From positions 1 through 53,488 of the forward strand of contig JAOZMX010000003.1 in assembly GCA_029934065.1 (NCBI GenBank): a DNA stretch of 53,488 bases, given 5' to 3'. The notes under the pieces were generated by a model. It did not search any database. It saw nothing but the letters and a program-made list of their open reading frames with translations, and had not been told where the DNA came from. This DNA comes from Bacteroidales bacterium (GTDB taxonomy: Bacteria > Bacteroidota > Bacteroidia > Bacteroidales > 4484-276). This document shows, piece after piece, positions 18,646-26,636 of this stretch (positions are counted from its first letter, which is position 1; each line of letters opens with the position of its first letter). The translations under genes were made by a program, and so were the position numbers.

Positions 18646-19200
18646 ATGTCCAATAAACACGTACACGAAACAAATCCCAAAAGAACCGTTATCGTAATGG
18701 TCATTTTCGTTGCCGTTATTGTGGCCGGCCTGCTCTCGCTCAAAACGCCGCGCCTCACTTATGTGCTGACGCCTGAACAGACGCTCGCCCTGGTGACCGG
18801 CGGAGAGGGGTGTGTTCACCCTTATCAGCTTGTCCCCGTGCTCAACGGTACGGTGGATACGGTCATCCTCATCGACATTCGCAACAAATTCGAATTCGGC
18901 AAGGGACATATCAAGGGCGCCGAGAACATTTCGGCCTACGACCTGACCAACGAAGAGAATATCGCCCGACTGAAAGAATTCAAAAAAAATGGTATGGCAG
19001 TGGTGCTTTACGGCAACACCCAACTGGAAGCCAACGGCCCGTGGATGGTTTTCAGGCAGCTCGGATTCGACAACGTGATGCTGCTGCTGGGCGGATACCG
19101 GTATTACGCCCTGCACAAACACAATCTTGCAGCAACAAAGGGCGACAAAAGTTATCTTCCCGGAATGGCGGATTTCAACTATGCCGAAGTGGCAAAATGA
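18646..19200 (+). CDS. Membrane-anchored rhodanese-like protein without the catalytic Cys
   Basis: N-terminal TM; VILIDIRNKFEFGKGHIKGAENISAYDL...MAVVLYGNTQLEANGPWMVFRQLGFDNVMLLLGGYRYY. ATG at 18646 preferred over the track start. Confidence 0.83.
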   Translation: MSNKHVHETNPKRTVIVMVIFVAVIVAGLLSLKTPRLTYVLTPEQTLALVTGGEGCVHPYQLVPVLNGTVDTVILIDIRNKFEFGKGHIKGAENISAYDLTNEENIARLKEFKKNGMAVVLYGNTQLEANGPWMVFRQLGFDNVMLLLGGYRYYALHKHNLAATKGDKSYLPGMADFNYAEVAK

Positions 19201-19271
19201 TGCTTTGACGTTCTCCCGCCATCTTCCATGCCGGATAATCGGTACAAAATTTTCATTCCGTTTTATTTTTT

Positions 19272-19435
19272 GGGCGGCAACCGCGTGCTCCGTTATAGCT
19301 GTGTGCCTGCAAGGCCGTGTTCCGCTGCGGCGTGCGGGGGCTCATTTCAATCGCCTCCGCCGCCGTGCTCCACATCGGCCCGCAGGCACACAGGCTGCCA
19401 CTCCGCCCGCTGCCGCAGCACTACGCGTTAACAAG
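19272..19435. repeat. GC-rich intergenic foldback element with an imperfect long inverted repeat
   Basis: AGCTGTGTGCCTGC (19297-19310) pairs with GCAGGCACACAgGCT (19382-19396, one extra G); inner GGCC/GCGGCG pairs with CGCCGC/GGCC; flanked by GTTATAGC and GCGTTAAC. Confidence 0.6.
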
Positions 19436-19461
19436 AATCCACAAACCCCATCTAAAATCAA

Positions 19462-19487
19462 CCCGCCTTCGCCAAGGCTTCGGCGGG
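19462..19487. repeat. REP-like palindrome CCCGCC-TTC-GCCAAGGC-TTC-GGCGGG
   Basis: Nested stem read directly (CCCGCC/GGCGGG and GCC/GGC with symmetric TTC loops). Confidence 0.6.
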
Positions 19488-19501
19488 CGGGGAAATCGTT
19501 A

Positions 19502-19529
19502 ATCTGAAATCTGCAATCTGCAATCTGCA
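19502..19529. repeat. Heptamer tandem repeat (atctgaa)(atctgca)x3
   Basis: AATCTGAAATCTGCAATCTGCAATCTGCAATCC read directly. Confidence 0.8.
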
Positions 19530-19668
19530 ATCCCCAATCCTTTCGTTTCTCCGCCTTGATATCAATTTAACAGAAAACATCCCCCGGCCAAAGCAACCAT
19601 TATCGTCAAACGGTGTCTGATAGGTATATTTCATGATGTTATCATATCACTTCATAAAACTTACTCAA

Positions 19669-22600
19669 ATGAAATTACGCAATATTTTACGTTTAACAGT
19701 GCTTCCGGTATTTTTTCTTTTTTTGGTCATCAACAGTTCCGCCCAGGGCTGGCGCCCCCATGAGATGGAGGTGAAAGTGGAACTGGCGGATCGCTCAGAT
19801 GCCCAAATGCTGAATGATTTGCATCTTATCGGAGACATTTATATCAAGTATGCCCTGATGTACGTAACGCCCGACGAGTTGCAGCGCATCAAAGAAACGG
19901 GACTTCGTTACGAGATTACCAAACCCGACCTCAATGTCTGGGCGGCAGATTTTCTGGAAAATCGCGACGAATACCACTCTTACGAAGAAACCCTCGAACT
20001 GATGGACAGCCTTGCCGATAATCTCCCCGGCCTCGTTATGAAGGTTGTTTACGGCGAATCGATACAGGGGCGACAGTTGTCGGCCCTCAAGATCAGTGAT
20101 AATGTAACCGTGGACGAGCCCGAACCCGAAATGGCTTTCGATGCCAACATCCACGGCGACGAGATTGGAGCATGCGAAAATGCCATCCGCTTTGCCCGCT
20201 GGCTTTGTCAGCAGTACGGCAACAACCAGGAGATCACCGACCTTGTCGACTCCCGCGAGATATGGATCTATCCGTTGGTGAACCCCGATGGCCGCGAAGC
20301 GCTGACACGCTACAACGCAGCCGGAATCGACCTCAACCGCGACTGGGGCTACCTCTGGGGCGGCGACGGCAACAGCCCGTCTCCCTTTTCGCAGCCCGAA
20401 TCCAAAGCCCTGCGACAAATGGTACTCGATAACCAGTTTTCCATCCAGATGACCTTTCACAGCGGTATCGAACTTTTCCTTTATCCGTGGTACAACCGTA
20501 CCGACAACTGCCCCGACTATGCCGAGGTTACCCAACTGGCGGATGTTTATTCCAGTACCTCGGGATACGGCAACCTGCAGAGCGGGCCGGGAACCTCGCT
20601 CTATCCCACCACGGGAACCACCGCTGAATCCTATTACGGTATCATGGGTTCCGACGGCATCGTGCTGGAAATATCCAACAACAAACAACCTCCGCCTTCG
20701 CAAATCGGTTATTATTTCTCCATCAATATCAATCCGATGGTGAAAATGATTGAATACGCCGGTTATGGTGTGGAGGGTACGGTAACGGATGCCGGAACGG
20801 GAGACCCTGTGGCGGCAGTCGTTTACGTGGGTAATACGCTCCCCTGCTATGCCGACCCTCTGGTGGGCGATTTTCATAAATTCGTTATGCCAGGCACCTA
20901 TAACGTCAAGGTGAAAGCCAACGGCTATCAGACAAAAATCATCAATGATGTCACGGTGAATGCATTGAGTGCCGTCACGGTTGACGTGGCACTGGAACCC
21001 GAAGAGCACCAAAGCATCTACCGCATCATCGCCTCCATGATACCCGGCGGCAGCAATACGGCCGACGAAGGCACCTCGTGGGATGCCATCGGCCCGCCCG
21101 ACAATCTGAATTATTCGCTGGGGAAAGCCGGCTGGATGGTGTTTGATATGCAGGAACTCGTCGTAAACGGCGAAGGGGACGACCTCATCGTTTTCGAAGG
21201 CGACGAAAGCCCCGAAGGATTTACCATTTATGCCGGAAGCTCCATGGACGGCCCGTGGCAGTTGCTTGGCGAAGGCGAAGGGACCACCCAGTTTGATCTC
21301 GGCGAATGTGCCCTCAACGAAGCCCGCTATTTCAAAATCGAAGATGACGGCGACGGCAATGCCAATGTGGCCGATGCCGGATTTGACCTCGATGCGGTGC
21401 AATCCATGAGCTCCCTCTCCGGCCCTTACCTTCTGATATCACAGATTGTTGTGGATGACCAGGCGGGCAATGCCAACGGCCAGCTCGACCCCGGCGAAAC
21501 GGCTGATTTTGAAATTACACTGAAAAATATCGGTACCGAGGATGCGCTGAATATCGAGGGAACACTCACTTGTGCCGATCCGCTTATCACCGTCGGTACC
21601 CCGGGAGCACAATCATACGGCAACATTCCGACGGGAGAGACCTCAACAGCAACTTTCACCGTCAGCGCCGACGAGCAGATACCTGCCGGACACACAAGCG
21701 TCCTCGAGCTTGCTTATAGCGGAGATAACGGCTTGTCGGGAGTTAAGAATTTCGAGATTACCTTTCCCGACTATTGTTTCCCGACGGCCAACTGCTCCTA
21801 CGGCGACGGATTTACCGGATTCTCCCTGGAAAGTATCGACAACATGAACAGCGGATGCAGCGATGGCGGCTACGGCGATTTTACGGACATGAGCACCGAT
21901 TTGACGGCAGGTGAAACCTACACCGTGTCGTGGGAAACGGGATACTCCAATCAGGAAGCCTCCTTGTGGATCGATTTGGATGATGATATGGAATTTGAAC
22001 CGGAAGAGTTGTTGATCACCGATTTCAATCTGGAAAATTCCGGTCAGGTTTATACGACGGATTTTACGGTTCCCGGAAATGCTTCACCGGGAGAGAAACG
22101 TTTGCGTATCAGAGCCAACTGGCAGAACTCGTCGGCTGATCCCTGCGCGGACTTTACCTATGGCGAAACGGAAGACTACACCGTGAATGTCATTTCGGGC
22201 GGCTACATGCAACCTGCTTTCACGGCCGATCAAACCGAAATTTGTCAGGGTGATGAAGTGCAATTTACCGATAACTCGACGGGAAACATCACCTCGTGGT
22301 CATGGGAATTCCCCGGCGGAGACCCTTCTGCCTCTTCCGAGCAGAACCCGCTGGTGACTTACGAAAATCCCGGCTCCTTTGATGTAACGTTAACCGTCTC
22401 CGACGGACAGACTACTCAGAGCGTTACCCATGAAAATTACATTACCGTGAATGCGCTGCCCGAAGTTACTTTCGGCGAGATCGAAGACATGTGCATCAAC
22501 TGGCCGCCGCAAGAGTTAACGCAGGGAGCACCCGAAGGCGGCATCTATTCGGGCCCCGGTGTGTCCAACGGCTTTTTCGATCCTGCGCAGGCCGGATTGG

Positions 22601-22947
22601 GAACCCATACATTGACTTACACCTATACCGATAACAACGGCTGCGGGAACAGTGCCCAACAAACCGTTTATGTGGATGCCTGTACGGGAATCAGCCACCC
22701 TGAATGCGGGTTCGGCATCAATCCCAATCCCGGAAAGGGGGTGTTTTATTTATCAGTTGAAAATGATATGATTGCACGGCATATCTATGTGATGGACCTG
22801 ACGGGCAGGGAAATATTTTCCCAAAATAATATTGCCCTGAGTCCCGAAAATCCGTTTACAATAGATTTATCGGATAAAGATGCGGGGATTTATTTTCTGA
22901 AAATAAGCACCCAAAAAGAAAGGACTTTGAAGATAATCAAACAATAA
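19669..22947 (+). CDS. Secreted M14-family zinc carboxypeptidase with GEVED and PKD domains and T9SS C-terminal sorting domain
   Basis: M14 signatures NIHGDEIGACENAIRFARWL, PLVNPDGREA, IDLNRDWGY, FHSGIELFLYP; GEVED-like block; PKD block (QTEICQGDEVQFTDNSTGNITSWSWEFPGG); terminal NPNPGKGVFYLS...GIYFLKI...LKIIKQ. Start chosen at MKLRNILRL. Confidence 0.9.
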   Translation: MKLRNILRLTVLPVFFLFLVINSSAQGWRPHEMEVKVELADRSDAQMLNDLHLIGDIYIKYALMYVTPDELQRIKETGLRYEITKPDLNVWAADFLENRDEYHSYEETLELMDSLADNLPGLVMKVVYGESIQGRQLSALKISDNVTVDEPEPEMAFDANIHGDEIGACENAIRFARWLCQQYGNNQEITDLVDSREIWIYPLVNPDGREALTRYNAAGIDLNRDWGYLWGGDGNSPSPFSQPESKALRQMVLDNQFSIQMTFHSGIELFLYPWYNRTDNCPDYAEVTQLADVYSSTSGYGNLQSGPGTSLYPTTGTTAESYYGIMGSDGIVLEISNNKQPPPSQIGYYFSININPMVKMIEYAGYGVEGTVTDAGTGDPVAAVVYVGNTLPCYADPLVGDFHKFVMPGTYNVKVKANGYQTKIINDVTVNALSAVTVDVALEPEEHQSIYRIIASMIPGGSNTADEGTSWDAIGPPDNLNYSLGKAGWMVFDMQELVVNGEGDDLIVFEGDESPEGFTIYAGSSMDGPWQLLGEGEGTTQFDLGECALNEARYFKIEDDGDGNANVADAGFDLDAVQSMSSLSGPYLLISQIVVDDQAGNANGQLDPGETADFEITLKNIGTEDALNIEGTLTCADPLITVGTPGAQSYGNIPTGETSTATFTVSADEQIPAGHTSVLELAYSGDNGLSGVKNFEITFPDYCFPTANCSYGDGFTGFSLESIDNMNSGCSDGGYGDFTDMSTDLTAGETYTVSWETGYSNQEASLWIDLDDDMEFEPEELLITDFNLENSGQVYTTDFTVPGNASPGEKRLRIRANWQNSSADPCADFTYGETEDYTVNVISGGYMQPAFTADQTEICQGDEVQFTDNSTGNITSWSWEFPGGDPSASSEQNPLVTYENPGSFDVTLTVSDGQTTQSVTHENYITVNALPEVTFGEIEDMCINWPPQELTQGAPEGGIYSGPGVSNGFFDPAQAGLGTHTLTYTYTDNNGCGNSAQQTVYVDACTGISHPECGFGINPNPGKGVFYLSVENDMIARHIYVMDLTGREIFSQNNIALSPENPFTIDLSDKDAGIYFLKISTQKERTLKIIKQ

Positions 22948-22989
22948 TCCCCAAAGCCCTTTTGTATTGTTTAAATGTTAATGGCGGGA

Positions 22990-23385
22990 TTATTCCGCCT
23001 TCTTAAACAGATAGCGCGTGATAAAAATCCCGTTTCCGCCGCCGGCGCCCTGATTGCCGGAATAAACTCCCGATGTTACATTGTAGAGTTCCCATCCTTC
23101 GTTGGTAAGCTCTCTGATCTTGTCCGTGATTTTGACATCGTTGTCTTTGATGTTTCCGAAATTGATCCCGGCAAGGCTGAAAAAGTTTTTGAGTTTGATC
23201 TCGTCCATCCCGCCTTTTGCATCCTGGCTGATCATTCGCGAACGTCCAACCCCTCCGGGGACCACCGATTCGATAACGGTTACCTGATACCAGTTGACGC
23301 TCGGATTCGGGTTCTTAAATCCGTAAAAAATACCTGTTCCTGCAAGTGCAATGATAATCATTGCGATATAAACTGTTTTTTTCAT
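22990..23385 (-). CDS. Small secreted/anchored protein with DUF4177-like C-terminus
   Basis: N-terminal hydrophobic segment; ITDKIRELTNEGWELYNVTSGVYSG...GIFITRYLFKK. Confidence 0.6.
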   Translation of the reverse strand: MKKTVYIAMIIIALAGTGIFYGFKNPNPSVNWYQVTVIESVVPGGVGRSRMISQDAKGGMDEIKLKNFFSLAGINFGNIKDNDVKITDKIRELTNEGWELYNVTSGVYSGNQGAGGGNGIFITRYLFKKAE

Positions 23386-23397
23386 AATGATTAAATT

Positions 23398-23838
23398 TTA
23401 CCGGTTTTCCATATAATCCCATTGATATTTAAAGATCACGTAAAGTGAACTCATTGTATGTTTGTCGATCATGATGTTTTCAACATTTTTTCCGTTGTAA
23501 GTTCCTTTAACGGAAGTTTTCAACACGACCATCTCTTTTTTTCTTCTGGTCACCCTTTTTTTCTTTCCGTCGGCTTTGCTCCACATGTAATGCATCAGCT
23601 TGACACGTTCGCCTTTTTTCTTGTAGGTAAAACTTACGCCGTAAGTTACCCCGTCGATGGTGTAAAGGTCGAAGTCTTTCTCCGTATTGACCGTCAAAGT
23701 CTCTTTAAAAGTTTTGTCGTAAGGCACTTCCTTGCCGTTTTCTTTGATGGTAAAATCCGACAGAGTGATCGTTGCCTGTTGCGAAAAAGTAATCGCCGGC
23801 AGGATGATCAACCCCAACATCCAAATAATTTTCTTCAT
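23398..23838 (-). CDS. Secreted hypothetical protein
   Basis: Signal peptide (MKKIIWMLGLIILPAITFSQQ) and an ORF with its own start and spacing. Confidence 0.6.
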   Translation of the reverse strand: MKKIIWMLGLIILPAITFSQQATITLSDFTIKENGKEVPYDKTFKETLTVNTEKDFDLYTIDGVTYGVSFTYKKKGERVKLMHYMWSKADGKKKRVTRRKKEMVVLKTSVKGTYNGKNVENIMIDKHTMSSLYVIFKYQWDYMENR

Positions 23839-24124
23839 GGTTTTAAAATTTTAATTACACATTAATGATGATGTTTTTTAGTGGCACAAACATAATTAAA
23901 TTTTTACATATTTTTTCATCAATTTCCGGTTGCCACGAATCATTTAAAACAAAAATTGTCGTGGAGGCAAGCGTTTTGGATGCAAAACATGATAAGTCAA
24001 CACCGGCTTTGGATTTTGCCAGAGGATGCATTTTTGGAACGGACTTATGATTTCACTTTCAATAATTAAAACTATTTTTGTCAAAAACAAAGCGATACTC
24101 AATAGGTGTTGCGATGTCCCGCGG

Positions 24125-24132
24125 TATTTTTG
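24125..24132 (+). promoter_or_regulatory. Bacteroidota -7 box (TATTTTTG) upstream of the patatin gene
   Basis: TATTTTTG about 66 nt upstream of the ATG at 24198, with TTG about 19 nt further upstream. Confidence 0.45.
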
Positions 24133-24197
24133 CGAAAGTTAGGGCGAGAGTGTTATTTGACAATAATCATTAAGGTTTAATTTAAAAATAAATATTG

Positions 24198-26558
24198 ATG
24201 AAAAATTCGGTGATCCTGCATTTGTTTGCAACCGTTTTATTCATGTTTGGGGTGCTTGTGTCAGCCTATTCCCAGCAGGAAAATAAGGGGGAGAGGCGGC
24301 CCAGGATCGGCGTTGTGCTGAGCGGAGGAGGGGCCAAGGGAATTGCCCATGTGGGGATACTGAAAGCCATGGAAGAGGCCGGGCTGAGACCCGATTTCAT
24401 TGTGGGCACGAGTATGGGGAGTATCATCGGCGGATTGTATGCCACAGGCTATTCGGCCGATCAGCTCGATTCCATCATCAGGCAAATAGACTGGAACCTT
24501 GTGCTGTCAAACAATATTCCTCTGAATTACATCTCGTTTGAAGAGAAAGAGTATTACAACCGTTACCTGGTGGAGCTTGCTTTTGATAACGGCAAATTGA
24601 CCCTTCCTTCGGGAATGATCGAAGGACAGATGTTGGGCCAGATGCTGTCGCATTATACCTGGCCTGCCATGAAGTACGATTCATTTGACGAGTTTCCCAT
24701 TCCGTTTCGTTGTGTTGCAACAGATGTCAGCACAGGGAAGCCCATCGTGTTTCACAAAGGTTCCCTTTCGGAAGCGTTGAGGGCAAGCATGGCCATACCA
24801 ACGGTTTTTACCGCCGCCGATCTCGACAGTACACTTGCCGTTGACGGCGGTGTGCTGGATAACTTTCCGGTGGATGTGGCGCTGAAAATGGGAGCCGATT
24901 ATATTATCGGGGTCAACGTGTCGGACGAAGGACTTATCCCTGCAAAGGAGCTGAAAAGTATGACCGGGATACTGATGCAGGTGGCAATGTTTTCGAGCCT
25001 TCGAAAGGTAAAAGAAGATATCGCACTTTGTGATATCTACATCAAACCTGATCTGAAAAAATACTCCACCGGGAGCTTTAACAACTATGCTCAAATACTG
25101 GAGCTGGGCTATCAGGCCGGCGATTCGGCAGCAGCCATGTTTCGCGAGCTTGCCAAAAATTTCAGCGAGCATTATCCCCCTCCTTCGGGCGTTTCGCTAA
25201 GTGTGGATCCTGTTTACATTTCAAAAATCGAGTTGGTGGGAAACAATCATGTCAGCCGAAAACTGATTCTTGGAAAACTCGGTTTAACCGGTGATCAAAT
25301 TGCTACGAGAGAAGAAATAGAAATGGGGATCAACAGAGTGTTCGGCATCAATGCATTTAAAAGAGTCTCCTATCAGATCGAAAAAGTTCCTCATGCCGAC
25401 AAATACATCCTGAATGTTAAGATGGTTGAAAAACAACCCGCTTCACTCAAGGCGAGTGTTCATTACGACAACCTTTTCTCGGCCGGTATCGTTTTGAATT
25501 TTACCATGCGGGATTTGCTCGGAAAATCTTCCCGGTTTATTGTCGAAGGGGACATTTCGGCCAATCCTAAAGCACGGGTAAGCTACCTGAAATATCTCGG
25601 AAAAAAACAAAGAATTGCAGGTATTGTGAAATACCGGTTCCTGAATGAAAAAATTCCCGAATACGACCATGGGACACCTGTGGACATCGGCGCTTCCACC
25701 TACAATGAATTTTCCGGAGGACTGCTGTTGACACAATTGTTAAAACATAGTGTTTTTGCCGGAATTACTTATAATTACGGGCTGGAAAAACTAAAATTCG
25801 GCGAGCTGGTACCCGAAGGAATAAAAAACCTGAAAATTAACCAGTTTCGTGCTGATATTTTCTACGATTTCAATACGCTTAACGATCGCAATTATCCTTC
25901 AAAAGGAACGGCGATAAAGGCTTTCACAAGCTTATTTATGAATAACAAATATTATATCAATTTCGATAACCCCGGCGATACCGTTTATATTGATGACGGG
26001 ATGGGTAATTCCTATCCTTTTACCGAGACGCTTTTGAACGAACTTATCATTGAACCGCAAACGCCCAATGTTTACGGGAAGGTACAATTCGATTATTCGG
26101 AGTTCATTCCGTTAGCTAAAAATTTTCAGATGATTCCGACGATTGCATTCGGGGTTACCATCGCAAAAATCGAAGAGGGCATTTTTGATAATTTCAGGAT
26201 CGGGGGACTTCAAATGGTCAGGGTAACCGATGTCCCGTTTTTCGGATTGCATTTCGGGGAAATTATGGATGAAAACTTCCTGTCGGCAGGTTTGCTGCTG
26301 CAAAATATCCTGTTTGATAATATTTATTTGAAATACGGAGTCAATGTTCTTGCCCATCATCCGTATGTTCCAATTAACAATCTGGATAATTTCGACTTTA
26401 AGAATATGATCGACTCGTACTCATTGTTAGGTTACGGGATCAAAGTAACGTACAAAAGCCCCCTCGGCCCGGTTAGTTTCGGACTTGGAGATAATACAAA
26501 CGGAGGGCCTTTAAGATGGTACATCGGCATTGGTTACTCATTTAACTACAAAGATTAA
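24198..26558 (+). CDS. Patatin-like phospholipase with POTRA-like region and C-terminal outer-membrane beta-barrel (PlpD-like)
   Basis: GVVLSGGGAKGIAHVGILKAMEEAGLRPDFIVGTSMGSIIGGLYA, DGGVLDNFPV; later barrel-like strands ending YIGIGYSFNYKD. Confidence 0.9.
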   Translation: MKNSVILHLFATVLFMFGVLVSAYSQQENKGERRPRIGVVLSGGGAKGIAHVGILKAMEEAGLRPDFIVGTSMGSIIGGLYATGYSADQLDSIIRQIDWNLVLSNNIPLNYISFEEKEYYNRYLVELAFDNGKLTLPSGMIEGQMLGQMLSHYTWPAMKYDSFDEFPIPFRCVATDVSTGKPIVFHKGSLSEALRASMAIPTVFTAADLDSTLAVDGGVLDNFPVDVALKMGADYIIGVNVSDEGLIPAKELKSMTGILMQVAMFSSLRKVKEDIALCDIYIKPDLKKYSTGSFNNYAQILELGYQAGDSAAAMFRELAKNFSEHYPPPSGVSLSVDPVYISKIELVGNNHVSRKLILGKLGLTGDQIATREEIEMGINRVFGINAFKRVSYQIEKVPHADKYILNVKMVEKQPASLKASVHYDNLFSAGIVLNFTMRDLLGKSSRFIVEGDISANPKARVSYLKYLGKKQRIAGIVKYRFLNEKIPEYDHGTPVDIGASTYNEFSGGLLLTQLLKHSVFAGITYNYGLEKLKFGELVPEGIKNLKINQFRADIFYDFNTLNDRNYPSKGTAIKAFTSLFMNNKYYINFDNPGDTVYIDDGMGNSYPFTETLLNELIIEPQTPNVYGKVQFDYSEFIPLAKNFQMIPTIAFGVTIAKIEEGIFDNFRIGGLQMVRVTDVPFFGLHFGEIMDENFLSAGLLLQNILFDNIYLKYGVNVLAHHPYVPINNLDNFDFKNMIDSYSLLGYGIKVTYKSPLGPVSFGLGDNTNGGPLRWYIGIGYSFNYKD

Positions 26559-26636
26559 TTTCCGGATATCCTTTAGTGTTGTTTTGACAACTGTTAAGTA
26601 AGCAAAATTAAAATAAAAGAACCTTGATGAATAGGA

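Noticed and set aside
19291-19435. Canonical integron attC site
   Set aside because: Foldback with an extra unpaired base is suggestive, but GTTATAG and GTTAACA do not fit GTTRRRY/RYYYAAC and no integrase is in the window; kept only as an uncharacterised element.
19228-19530. Short ORFs (60-126 aa) across the GC-rich intergenic cluster
   Set aside because: They follow the foldback and tandem repeats; Arg/Pro/Ala-rich low-complexity translations, so treated as repeat DNA.
19795-21402. 535-aa minus-strand ORF opposite the M14 carboxypeptidase
   Set aside because: Antisense shadow; composition is typical of reverse-complement codon bias.
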